Source: Bryobacterales bacterium (GTDB lineage: Bacteria > Acidobacteriota > Terriglobia > Bryobacterales > Bryobacteraceae). From it: a stretch of 64,000 nucleotides of DNA. The position numbers and the translations under genes are program-made. Position 1 is the stretch's first letter; every line of letters begins with the position of its first letter. Below the pieces are notes generated by a model that saw only the letters and a program-made list of their open reading frames with translations, made no database searches and was not told the DNA's origin. Positions 51,689-59,679 of this stretch are shown here, in pieces. The DNA is taken from positions 1-64,000 of the forward strand of contig JADLBD010000169.1 in the NCBI GenBank assembly GCA_020847975.1, written 5' to 3'.

Positions 51689-52372
51689 TTGACCGTACTG
51701 CCGGTACCCGCGCTGCTCCAGATCCGCATGTTGGACTTCATCAACACGGACAAGCCCATCCCATTGGCGGTGCTTGTCCTGCTGGTGATCTTTTCCGTGC
51801 TGTCATGGACGGTGGTGTTCGCCAAGTGGAACATGCTCCGCAAGGCCCGTGTTTCGAACATCAGTTTCCTGCGGGCATTCCGCAAGGCTCCGGGAATGGA
51901 GGCGCTGGCTCTGGCCTCCGAGCAGTTCCGCGATGCGCCTCTGGCATCGGTTTACGGCTTTGGCTATGAAGAGGTGGACCGCCAGGTGAAGTCGCTCGGG
52001 AAGCTGCGCAACAAGACCGCCATTGAGCGCATGTTGCAACTCGGCATCAGCCAGGAGACCTCGCGCCTGGAGAGCCGCATGAACTGGCTGGCCACCACGG
52101 CCACCGTCTGCCCGTTCATCGGCCTGTTCGGAACCGTGTGGGGCATTATTGAGGCGTTCAATGCGCTGAGTTTCTCCGGCGCCGCCAGCCTGCGGGCGGT
52201 GGGCCCCGGCATCGCGGACGCGCTGGTGGCCACGGCCTTGGGTCTCGGCGCGGCCATTCCAGCCGCCATCTTCTACAATCACTTCGGGCATGTCGTGAAA
52301 GACATAGCGGTGCGGATGGATGAATTCGCTCTGGAGTTCATGAACCTCACGGAGCGAACCTATGAGGAGTAG
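51689..52372 (+). CDS. tolQ: TolQ/ExbB-like proton channel subunit
   Basis: A 227-residue protein with three membrane segments: ~24-45 (PLAVLVLLVIFSVLSWTVVF), ~128-150 (ATTATVCPFIGLFGTVWGII) and ~172-195 (GIADALVATALGLGAAIPAA). The family signature FIGLFGTVWGI is present. It starts with TTG after GAAAGGAG. With TolR it turns proton flow into work on TolA, driving outer-membrane constriction at division. Gene order with tolR, tolA/tonB, tolB, pal and cpoB identifies it as TolQ rather than ExbB. Confidence 0.93.
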   Translation: MTVLPVPALLQIRMLDFINTDKPIPLAVLVLLVIFSVLSWTVVFAKWNMLRKARVSNISFLRAFRKAPGMEALALASEQFRDAPLASVYGFGYEEVDRQVKSLGKLRNKTAIERMLQLGISQETSRLESRMNWLATTATVCPFIGLFGTVWGIIEAFNALSFSGAASLRAVGPGIADALVATALGLGAAIPAAIFYNHFGHVVKDIAVRMDEFALEFMNLTERTYEE

Positions 52373-52378
52373 CGCGCG

Positions 52379-52822
52379 ATGGCCTTTTCGGTAGGATCGG
52401 AAACGGGCGGACGCCGGCGGCGGGGCGGCATCGGCACAATGTCCGAGATTAACGTGGTGCCGCTGGTGGACGTAGTTTTGGTGCTGCTGATCATCTTCAT
52501 GCTGACGGCACAGGTGATGGAGTTCGGGCTCGAAATCGACGTGCCGAAGGTCAAGCAGCAGCAGCAAAGCGCACAGGAATTGCCGGTCATCTCGGTCACC
52601 AAGAAGGGTGAGGTCTATCTCAATGAAGCGCCGTTGAAACTGGTGGACCTGCGCGACGCTGTGCTCAAGAAGTTCGGCCCGTCCACCAAGGCCGTGTATG
52701 TCCGGGCGGACCGCAACCTCACCTGGGACGTACTGGCGCAAGTGGTCAGCGAGGTCAAGGCGGCCGGGTTCGATGCACGTCTGGTGACCAAGACGGAGGA
52801 TATCGCGGACAAAAGGCGATAA
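52379..52822 (+). CDS. tolR: TolR/ExbD-like stator subunit
   Basis: A 147-residue protein with one membrane helix (~27-47). The proton-bearing Asp31 is in NVVPLVDVVLVLLIIFM. A periplasmic domain follows (~60-147). The basic N-terminus (GGRRRRGG) keeps it inside the cytoplasm. Its stop overlaps the next start by one base. Partner of TolQ. Confidence 0.93.
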   Translation: MAFSVGSETGGRRRRGGIGTMSEINVVPLVDVVLVLLIIFMLTAQVMEFGLEIDVPKVKQQQQSAQELPVISVTKKGEVYLNEAPLKLVDLRDAVLKKFGPSTKAVYVRADRNLTWDVLAQVVSEVKAAGFDARLVTKTEDIADKRR

Positions 52823-53619
52823 TGGAAATGGTGGCCTACGCCGAAGAATTCGACCGGGACCAGCATCTCAGGAAGCCGTTGTTAGCGTCGCTGACGTTTC
52901 ACCTTCTGGTGACGGGCACCGTTGTCTTTTGGACGTGGTGGGCCAACCGGGCCAAGGATACCTTCGGCGATCCGAATTCCATCGGCGGCGCGGCCACCAT
53001 CACTACGGTGGATACCATCCCCATGCCCCACCGCGAGGGGATTACCAACAAAGTCGCCAACGATACCGAGTCTATGGTTCCGGAGCGCACCAAGCAGGAA
53101 GTGAAGCGCGAAGAAAAAGAGGAGCCCGACGCGGTTCCGCTCGAGAGAACGAGGAAGAACAAGCGCCAGCGGAAGAAAAAAGTAGCGGCGATGGAACGGC
53201 GTTACACCCCGGAGCCGGAGTACCGGCCGAACCGCCTTTCGAGTTCGACGGGCGCCGCGATGGCGACGCCGATGTACAGCATCCCTGGAGGCGGCGGCGG
53301 AATCGGTATCGGCGCCGGAAGCCCCTTCGGCACGCATCTCGGCTGGTATGCCGACCTGATCCGTCAGCGAGTCGGCGAAAAGTGGCGAACTCAGAATCTT
53401 GACCCGCGTCTCAATTCCGCGCGAGTGGTGATCGTCAATTTTGATATCCAACGGAACGGCGAAGTGACGAATTTGCGGCTGGTGCAAACCAGCGGCAATT
53501 ACGGGCTCGACCAGTCCACCCTGCGCGCTGTGCAGGAGGCAAGCCCGCTGCCCCAACTGCCCGCGGAATTTACGCGAAACAAAGCCAACGTGGAGTTTCA
53601 ATTCCAATTCAAGCGATGA
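52822..53619 (+). CDS. TolA/TonB-like energy transducer
   Basis: A 265-residue protein with a single N-terminal membrane anchor (~25-42, HLLVTGTVVFWTWW), a charged periplasmic stretch rich in Glu/Lys/Arg (~75-130), a Gly-rich segment (SIPGGGGGIGIGAGSPFG) and a C-terminal TonB-type domain (~175-265: RVGEKWRTQN, VIVNFDIQRNGEVTNL, FQFQFKR). It takes the place of TolA in this operon and contacts TolB/Pal across the periplasm. Whether it also energises TonB-dependent receptors is unknown. Confidence 0.88.
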   Translation: MEMVAYAEEFDRDQHLRKPLLASLTFHLLVTGTVVFWTWWANRAKDTFGDPNSIGGAATITTVDTIPMPHREGITNKVANDTESMVPERTKQEVKREEKEEPDAVPLERTRKNKRQRKKKVAAMERRYTPEPEYRPNRLSSSTGAAMATPMYSIPGGGGGIGIGAGSPFGTHLGWYADLIRQRVGEKWRTQNLDPRLNSARVVIVNFDIQRNGEVTNLRLVQTSGNYGLDQSTLRAVQEASPLPQLPAEFTRNKANVEFQFQFKR

Positions 53620-54950
53620 AAAAGATCTTTTTTCTCGGATTTACCTGTGCGGCTCTCTGGCTGCTGGTTGCCCAGCAGAAGAGCGACATGATCATTAACA
53701 TCATCGGCGGCCAGCGGCCGGTGATCGCCATCCCCGATTTTCGGGGCTCGGGCGAAGCGCAGCAATACATGGGCGTTTTCAACCAGACGCTCTATTCGGA
53801 GATTGACAGTTCGGGCGTGTTTAAGGTGGTGCCCTCGAGCATGCTGCCGCGGATGCACCCGCAAGTGCCGCAGGACGTAAAGGAATCCGCCCGCGGTACG
53901 GGGTTTGCGCTTTCTGACTGGTCTTCTCCTCCGGCGAGCGCCAACTACCTGGCTTTTGGCTATACGGGGGTCCAGAACAATCAGATTGTTCTGTTCGGGT
54001 GGCTGTACAACGTGCAGCAGCCGCAGAACCCGCAGGTGATCGGGAAACTGTACTTCGGTCCCGTCACCAATGAGGGCGCCAAGCAGGTTGCGCGCGAATT
54101 CGCTGCCGATATCCTAAAACTGATGGGGCTGGAGGGACTTTCCGGCTCGAGGATTTTCTTTGTTTCCAACCGTACGGGGGTGAAGCAAATCTGGGTGATG
54201 GACTACGACGGGTCCAATCAGAAACAGTTCGCGCGCTATCCGGAACTATGCACCATGCCGTCGGTTTCCTACGATGGAACGAAGATCGCTTTCACGCGTT
54301 TCTCCGCCAGCGGGCCGGTGATCATGATCCACGCCACCGACACCGGCCGGCGTCTCCCGTTCCTGAATCCCTCCGCGTCGTTCAACTCCAATCTCAGCTT
54401 TTTTCCCGACGGATCGAAGGTTGTGTTTGCTTCGAAGGTGAGCGGGTATGCCCAATTGCATATCGCGAATGCGGACGGCAGCGGGCTCCAGCGGCTTTCC
54501 AACAGCCGGGCGATTGAGGTGGAGCCGAAGGTGAACCCGAAGACGGGAGCGGACCTGGTGTTTGTGTCGGGTCGCAGCGGACCCCAACAGATATATAAAA
54601 TGAATATTGATGGTGCGGACGTGACGAGGCTTACTACGGGGCAAGGGCAAGCCAGCAACCCAAGCTGGCATCCCGACGGCAAGCACATTGCCTTTTCCTG
54701 GACCAGCGGTTATGAGCCGGGGAACTTCAATATCTTTGTCATGGACGTCACCACGAAGGAATACGTTCAACTGACTTTCGGACGGGGGCGCAATGAGAAC
54801 CCGTTCTGGGCGCCGGACGGCAGGCATCTGGTCTTCGCTTCCAACCGGGGCGGATCGATGCAGATATATACTATGCTTGCAGACGGTACACAAGTAAAGC
54901 AGTTGACAAGCGCAGGCCGCAATGAGATGCCTGTGTGGAGCAAACAGTAG
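53616..54950 (+). CDS. tolB: TolB periplasmic protein
   Basis: A 444-residue exported protein. Signal MKKIFFLGFTCAALWLLVAQ is followed by an N-terminal TolB domain (~25-170) and a six-bladed propeller made of DPP/WD40-like repeats: GTKIAFTRFSASGP, GSKVVFASKVSGY, TGADLVFVSGRSGPQQIY, GKHIAFSWTSG, GRHLVFASNRGG. It docks on Pal and the TolA-type protein. Starts overlap the previous stop by four bases (ATGA). Confidence 0.93.
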   Translation: MKKIFFLGFTCAALWLLVAQQKSDMIINIIGGQRPVIAIPDFRGSGEAQQYMGVFNQTLYSEIDSSGVFKVVPSSMLPRMHPQVPQDVKESARGTGFALSDWSSPPASANYLAFGYTGVQNNQIVLFGWLYNVQQPQNPQVIGKLYFGPVTNEGAKQVAREFAADILKLMGLEGLSGSRIFFVSNRTGVKQIWVMDYDGSNQKQFARYPELCTMPSVSYDGTKIAFTRFSASGPVIMIHATDTGRRLPFLNPSASFNSNLSFFPDGSKVVFASKVSGYAQLHIANADGSGLQRLSNSRAIEVEPKVNPKTGADLVFVSGRSGPQQIYKMNIDGADVTRLTTGQGQASNPSWHPDGKHIAFSWTSGYEPGNFNIFVMDVTTKEYVQLTFGRGRNENPFWAPDGRHLVFASNRGGSMQIYTMLADGTQVKQLTSAGRNEMPVWSKQ

Positions 54951-55017
54951 ACAGTCTCGAAACCATTTGACCAGCAGTACCCCATGCAGTTCCGGGAGTT
55001 TAGGAGGCAAGTTCAGG

Positions 55018-55791
55018 ATGAGCAAGCGACAGATCGGTGCAGTACTATTGACAATTTCCTTGTTGTTTTTCGCGGAGGGTTGCAAAAAGAAGGTACCCGC
55101 CCCCCCGCCACCGCCCCAACCTAAGGTAGAAGCGCCGCCGACACCACCGCCGCCGGCCAGACCCGTGATCAGCAGTTTCACGGTAGAGCCATCGAGCATC
55201 GAGCGCGGCCAGTCAGCGACTTTGCGCTGGTCTACCGAAAACGTAACGTCGGCCACGATTGATCAGGGCATCGGCTCAGTGGATGCGAACGGATCGCGCC
55301 AGGTTTCGCCCTCCGACACCACCACCTACACGTTGAGCGTGAGGGGACCGGGTGGAGAAGCCAGCCAGTCGGTGACGCTGCGTGTCACGGCTCCGCCGCC
55401 GCCGCCGCCGCCGCAAGTGCCCCAGATGTCCATGGCCGAGCGTGTGGCGAAGGAAGTCCAGGATGCGTTCTTCGATTTCGACAAGAGCGATATCCGCGAG
55501 GATGCCCGGGTTGCGCTGCAACGCGACGCGGACGCCTTGAAGGCGATCTTCCGTGACTTCTCGAGTGGCACGGTAACGATTGAAGGTCACTGCGACGAAC
55601 GCGGATCCGCGGAATACAACCTCGGCCTCGGCGACCGCCGCGCCACCTCGGCCCGTGACTTCCTGGTGCAACTCGGTGTACCCGCCGACAGGCTCAAGGT
55701 CATCAGTTACGGTAAGGAGCGTCCGCAGTGCACGGAGTCCAATGAAGAGTGCTGGCAGAAGAACCGCCGCGCGCACTTCGTCGGGCAGTAA
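55018..55791 (+). CDS. pal: Pal peptidoglycan-associated lipoprotein with Ig-like insert
   Basis: A 257-residue lipoprotein. Signal MSKRQIGAVLLTISLLFFAE has Cys22 as probable lipid site (FAEGC, a weak but usable lipobox). A Pro-rich linker follows, then an Ig-like domain (~50-130: PVISSFTVEPSSIERGQSAT, DTTTYTLSVRG), a second Pro-run, and the OmpA domain (~150-257) with TIEGHCDERGSAEYNLGLGD. A standard Pal is ~170 residues; the Ig-like insert is an addition. It anchors the outer membrane to peptidoglycan in the Tol-Pal system. Confidence 0.92.
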   Translation: MSKRQIGAVLLTISLLFFAEGCKKKVPAPPPPPQPKVEAPPTPPPPARPVISSFTVEPSSIERGQSATLRWSTENVTSATIDQGIGSVDANGSRQVSPSDTTTYTLSVRGPGGEASQSVTLRVTAPPPPPPPQVPQMSMAERVAKEVQDAFFDFDKSDIREDARVALQRDADALKAIFRDFSSGTVTIEGHCDERGSAEYNLGLGDRRATSARDFLVQLGVPADRLKVISYGKERPQCTESNEECWQKNRRAHFVGQ

Positions 55792-55810
55792 ACCAACAGT
55801 CCGATAACCG

Positions 55811-55839
55811 GGACCGGAGCGCGCCAACCGCTCCGGTCC
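55811..55839 (+). terminator. Terminator or attenuator between pal and cpoB
   Basis: An 11-base perfect stem (GGACCGGAGCG and CGCTCCGGTCC) with a seven-base loop is followed by TTTCTCGTATTT. It would stop part of the Tol-Pal transcripts before cpoB. Confidence 0.82.
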
Positions 55840-55860
55840 TTTCTCGTATTTGGGAGGAAT

Positions 55861-56751
55861 ATGGCTGACATGCGGCGTATGCTAGCAACGTTGTGGATCG
55901 CTACCACGCCCCTGATGGCGCAAAAGACGAACGATCTGATCCGCGAAGTGCAGCGCGATCTGGCGGGTGTCCAACAGGACGTGAAGACCTTGAACAGCAA
56001 GTTCGACGAAAAGATTGCAGTGCTCACTACGCTGGTTCAGCAGGCGGTGCGCGAAGCTGATTCGTCGAGCAAGGGCGTTGCCGTTCTCGACCAGCAGATC
56101 AAGGACAGCCTGACGCAGCAGCGGAACATGCTGGCCGCTCCCGTGGCCGCGCTCAACTCGAAGATCGAGCAGATGAGTTCCGATTACAGCTCTCTCAACG
56201 AAAACGTGAAGGACATGAACAGCCGCCTGGTGAAACTGGAGGGCAAGCTGAATGATATCCTGACGGCACTCCTGGTGATGGCCAAGCCGCCGGCACCGCC
56301 GCCGACGGAAGGAGGCGCTGGAGGGGCGACGGGTGGACCGCCGCCCGGAGCTACTCCGGATATCGTATTCAACCAGGCCAGAAGGGACCAGCAGACCGGC
56401 AACTATGAGTTGGCCCTTACGGAATTTAGGGATTTTCTCCGCTTCTATCCCAATGAGGAGCGCGCGCCGAGCGCGCAGTTCCACATCGGAGAGATACTGA
56501 ATTACCAGAAGGACTACGACGGCGCCATTTCAGCGTTTGATGCCGTGCTGGAAAAATATCCGGAGAACAACAAGACTCCGGATGCGATGTACCTGAAGGG
56601 CCGGGCTTTGATGCAAACCGATCGCAAGAGCCAGGCCTCGAAGGTGTTTACGGAATTGATTGCGAAGTATCCGAATACAGAGGTCGCACGGAAGGCCCGG
56701 GATCTGAAGAAGCAAATCGCGGGCCCCGTCACAACGCGAAAGCGCCGCTAA
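55861..56751 (+). CDS. cpoB: CpoB/YbgF-like Tol-Pal coordinator
   Basis: A 296-residue exported protein. The signal MADMRRMLATLWIATTPLMA precedes a coiled-coil N-terminal half (~30-140, VQRDLAGVQQDVKTLNSKF), a Gly/Pro linker, and TPR repeats in the C-terminal half (~160-285: ALTEFRDFLRFYPNEERAPS, GAISAFDAVLEKYPENNKTP, ASKVFTELIAKYPNTEVA). CpoB links septal peptidoglycan synthesis with Tol constriction. It is the last gene of the Tol block. Confidence 0.9.
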   Translation: MADMRRMLATLWIATTPLMAQKTNDLIREVQRDLAGVQQDVKTLNSKFDEKIAVLTTLVQQAVREADSSSKGVAVLDQQIKDSLTQQRNMLAAPVAALNSKIEQMSSDYSSLNENVKDMNSRLVKLEGKLNDILTALLVMAKPPAPPPTEGGAGGATGGPPPGATPDIVFNQARRDQQTGNYELALTEFRDFLRFYPNEERAPSAQFHIGEILNYQKDYDGAISAFDAVLEKYPENNKTPDAMYLKGRALMQTDRKSQASKVFTELIAKYPNTEVARKARDLKKQIAGPVTTRKRR

Positions 56752-56754
56752 GGG

Positions 56755-57702
56755 ATGTTCAGGTTTTTTCTTATTTGGTTCGCGGCCGCAGCCGTTCTCC
56801 CCGCTCAGCAACCCTCCCCGGTTTCCAATCCGAAGAGTCTGTACGCCTTCCCCGGCAGAACACCCAAACTGGACGGTGTTCTCGAGAAAGGGGAGTGGGA
56901 AGACGCGACGCAGTTTTTCGGCATGAAGGACTGGGTGCCTCAATTCAGCCCGACCACGGATCCCAAGGATCTCTCCCTCCATGGCTACGTCAAGCACGAC
57001 GATCACCGCCTCTACTTTGCTTTCGACATTACCGATGACGTGCTTTACGGCATCGACACTCCACGCTGGCTGCCAGATGAGAATCCGAAAGCCCATGAAC
57101 TGACGCGCGAAGGGTTTCCCTGGTTCGGCGACGAGATGGAACTCCTCATCAATGCCACCAACCAGTGGAAGGGAGACGAGAGCGCCGCCGGAAACGGATT
57201 GAACTGGCAGATGGTGTGCAATCTCACGAAGTCGCGGTTGGGCGGCGTAGGGAAAGGCGGGCTGATCGAGGGGGAGCCGCGGCGCGACCTGAACGCCTGG
57301 AACACCTACCGGAACTGGATTGAATCGCACGCCATGGAGTGCGCCGCCAAGCCCAAGCCTGAAGGAAAAGGTTACATTATCGAGTGGGCTGTGAATTTCG
57401 ATCCCTGTCTCGAAGTGGAGCCCGGCAAGTTTTACTCGCCCGCCCTGGGCAACCGTCCGATGGGACTGAACATTGCGGCCGGCGATCTCGATGAGAAGGA
57501 GAGAGGCGAGGGCAACTTCGGCAATTTCCACCACGAGGATTGGTTCGCCGGCGCCAAGAACGTGCGCACGCAGTTGCGACATTGGGGAACACTATGGATA
57601 ATGTCCGACCAGTACAAACCGCCGCCTCCGAAGCCGGCCCCGAAGAAAGCGCGGAAGAGTTCGCGAAAAAGATCGACTACGAAATCCTCGCGGCAGCGCT
57701 GA
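56755..57702 (+). CDS. Exported CBM9-like carbohydrate-binding protein
   Basis: A 315-residue protein with signal MFRFFLIWFAAAAVLPAQ. A carbohydrate-binding-family-9-like fold (~30-275) includes TPKLDGVLEKGEWEDATQF, VKHDDHRLYFAFDITDDVLY, WFGDEMELLINATNQWKG, IIEWAVNFDPCLEVEPGKFY and MGLNIAAGDLDE. The basic C-terminal tail (PPPKPAPKKARKSSRKRSTT) is unlike the rest and overlaps the DeoC-like gene by 109 bases. It may bind plant or microbial glycans; whether it has catalytic activity is unclear. Confidence 0.78.
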   Translation: MFRFFLIWFAAAAVLPAQQPSPVSNPKSLYAFPGRTPKLDGVLEKGEWEDATQFFGMKDWVPQFSPTTDPKDLSLHGYVKHDDHRLYFAFDITDDVLYGIDTPRWLPDENPKAHELTREGFPWFGDEMELLINATNQWKGDESAAGNGLNWQMVCNLTKSRLGGVGKGGLIEGEPRRDLNAWNTYRNWIESHAMECAAKPKPEGKGYIIEWAVNFDPCLEVEPGKFYSPALGNRPMGLNIAAGDLDEKERGEGNFGNFHHEDWFAGAKNVRTQLRHWGTLWIMSDQYKPPPPKPAPKKARKSSRKRSTTKSSRQR

Positions 57703-58313
57703 CGGAGGACGAACTCTACAACCGCTGTCTGGAGGCGCGCGCTCTCGGGTTGGGAGCCGTGGTGGTGCGGCCGTGCGACGTGGATTCCGCCGAGCGCTTC
57801 CTCAACCTTGGCGTGGTCAAGGTGGCCAGCGTGACGGGGCATCCTTACGGCAGTTCGAACACCGGGGTGAAGGTCTACGAATGCCGCGATCTGTTGCGGC
57901 GCGGGGTACGGCAAATCAATGCCTATCCGAACCCCGGCAAGCTTCTTTCCCGCCAGTTTCAACACCAGGAAGTGGAGTTGATCCAAATGGCGGACTCCTG
58001 CATCGAAGCCGGAGCCGTTCTGAAGGTTGTGGTGGACAACGACCTGCTGAATGAAGAGATGAAGATCATTCTGTGCCGCATGGCCAAGAGAGTGAACGCT
58101 CATTTCGTCACCACGACAAAGCCGAGCGATCTGGAACTTCTCCTCAAGCATTGCGGTCACCTGGTGAAGCTCGAGTGTGGAGGCGTGGAAACGCTCGAGC
58201 AGGCGCGATCCGCCCTCGCCTCCGGGTGTGTGCGGTTCTCCACGGCTATGCCGGGTGCGATTCTTGCGGAATTGGAGAAGGAGAACGCAACGCGGGCGAA
58301 GACGGCAACCTAG
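57594..58313 (+). CDS. DeoC-like aldolase without the catalytic lysine
   Basis: A 239-residue TIM-barrel of the deoxyribose-phosphate aldolase family: VVRPCDVDSAERFL, SVTGHPYGSSNTGVKVYECR, KVVVDNDLLNEEMKII and CGGVETLEQARSAL. The Schiff-base Lys (in FVKTSTG of DeoC) is Thr173 in HFVTTTKPSD, and the proton-relay Asp is Asn109. The second Lys (Lys192, VKLECGG) is kept. It should therefore not be a standard aldolase. The start at 57594 overlaps the preceding gene by 109 bases in another frame. No nucleoside-catabolism neighbours are present. Confidence 0.75.
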   Translation: MDNVRPVQTAASEAGPEESAEEFAKKIDYEILAAALTEDELYNRCLEARALGLGAVVVRPCDVDSAERFLNLGVVKVASVTGHPYGSSNTGVKVYECRDLLRRGVRQINAYPNPGKLLSRQFQHQEVELIQMADSCIEAGAVLKVVVDNDLLNEEMKIILCRMAKRVNAHFVTTTKPSDLELLLKHCGHLVKLECGGVETLEQARSALASGCVRFSTAMPGAILAELEKENATRAKTAT

Positions 58314-58326
58314 CCGGCGATCCTCT

Positions 58327-59085
58327 TTATTGTTCGCTGAGCCGGCCACCGGCCGGGGTGTGCTGTGAAGGGACTGCCTTGGGTACGAATACCACAAGCC
58401 GAAGATAGAGCCACAGCAACTGTCCGAAGGTCTTCATCAGCGAGCGGACACGGAAGAACTGGCTGCGGCCATATTTCCGCTCATAGTGGCGCACCCCGAC
58501 TTCGCGCACCAGGCACCCGGTGAGTTCCAGTTTCTTCACCAGTTCGACGCAGATGGTGCCGCTGGTGGAAAAGAGCTGGATTTCCTCGAGCAGGGACCGG
58601 CGCACCAGACGATAGTCGCAATCGATATCGCGGATGCGGATGCCGAACAGGGCCCTGGCGAAGGCGTTGTAGACGTTGCCGATCCAGATGCGGTGGACGG
58701 GATCGTGGCGTTCCACCTTGAAGCCGTTGACCAGGCCGACGTTCGAGCCGGCGCGTGCGAGCAAACCGGGCAACTCGTTGACATCGTATTGGCCGTCCCC
58801 ATCGGTGTAGAACACAAACTCCTTGGTGGCGGCCGCAAAGCCGCTGCGCAAGGCCCCGCCATAGCCGCGATTTTTCGGATGCGTGATGATTCGCAGGTGA
58901 GGCGCGTATGTTTTTGCTAGCTCCTCCAGCACTTGCGCCGTATTGTCCTGGCTGCCGTCGTTGACGACGACCACTTCGTAGTCGAGAACATGTTCCTGGA
59001 GCACAGCGAAGGTGGTGCGCAGCAGACCCGGCAGAGAAGGAGCGTCATTGTAGGCTGGAAAGAACACGCTCAGGGATGGAAACAT
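58327..59085 (-). CDS. GT2 family glycosyltransferase (DPM1-like)
   Basis: A 252-residue glycosyltransferase: N-terminal LSVFFPAYNDAPSLPGLL and EVVVVNDGSQDNTAQV, DxD-type site near YTDGDGQYDVNELPGL, then DIDCDYRLVRRSLLE and HYERKYGRSQFF. It lacks the C-terminal membrane pair of long DPM1 forms but has a hydrophobic tail (LLWLYLRLVVFV). It transfers sugar to a polyprenyl phosphate or similar lipid. It is followed by a GT39-like remnant in the same direction, the usual donor-acceptor pairing. Confidence 0.9.
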   Translation of the reverse strand: MFPSLSVFFPAYNDAPSLPGLLRTTFAVLQEHVLDYEVVVVNDGSQDNTAQVLEELAKTYAPHLRIITHPKNRGYGGALRSGFAAATKEFVFYTDGDGQYDVNELPGLLARAGSNVGLVNGFKVERHDPVHRIWIGNVYNAFARALFGIRIRDIDCDYRLVRRSLLEEIQLFSTSGTICVELVKKLELTGCLVREVGVRHYERKYGRSQFFRVRSLMKTFGQLLWLYLRLVVFVPKAVPSQHTPAGGRLSEQ

Positions 59086-59093
59086 TCGTCACC

Positions 59094-59669
59094 TCAGTGG
59101 AACTTGAGATCAATGCGATACGCGTAAATGGAGTGACCGCGCCTGGCGATGGGCTCGAGCGGCCGGAACACCTGATAGTAGTTGTGATAACGAGTCATCA
59201 TGCCGGAGGCGGCATCCCATTCCGTACGCCGGTGTCCTGGCTGGCCGAGGGTGGCCGGAACGGGCAGTCCTAACAGATGCGGCACCCATCCGGCGCTGAT
59301 CTTGAGGAGGTGGGGCATGTCCCGGGGAGGAAGCGTATCGTCTCCCCGCCAGTAAAGGCAAGAAGATGGAAGGCGGCTCGGCTCATCCACAGTCACTCCC
59401 CGGCGCGCAACCCCCAGCGCCATGGCGATGGACATCGCAATGAGAAGGGCGCAAAGCGCCAGGCGCTCCCATGGTCTGACCGGAGAGCCGGATGGCAATG
59501 GCACAAGTATTGGCACGGTGACCGAGTAAGCGATTCTACAGAGGCGGACAAGCGCTACACCATACTGGGATTTCTGTATGAAAAAGCAGCACGGCTCTCC
59601 CCTGGAGCATGTTCTCCTGAAGGTACGCCGCGGCGGGAAATCGATAGCGATTGTTCCGTGAGTAACCAC
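59094..59669 (-). pseudogene. GT39/ArnT-like glycosyltransferase, internally deleted
   Basis: The frame has a typical N-terminus of acidobacterial GT39 transferases: hydrophobic helix (LALCALLIAMSIAMALGVA), the Asp-Glu pair in TVDEPSRLPSSCLYW, then DTLPPRDMPHLLKISAGWVP. After only ~95 residues it passes to a C-terminal piece, YYQVFRPLEPIARRGHSIYA, that is usually ~450 residues further on. The protein would be 120-190 residues rather than 500 or more. The likely true start is near 59504. The family assignment is from memory of pattern, so the deletion is inferred. Confidence 0.55.
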
Positions 59670-59679
59670 TTATGAGAGA

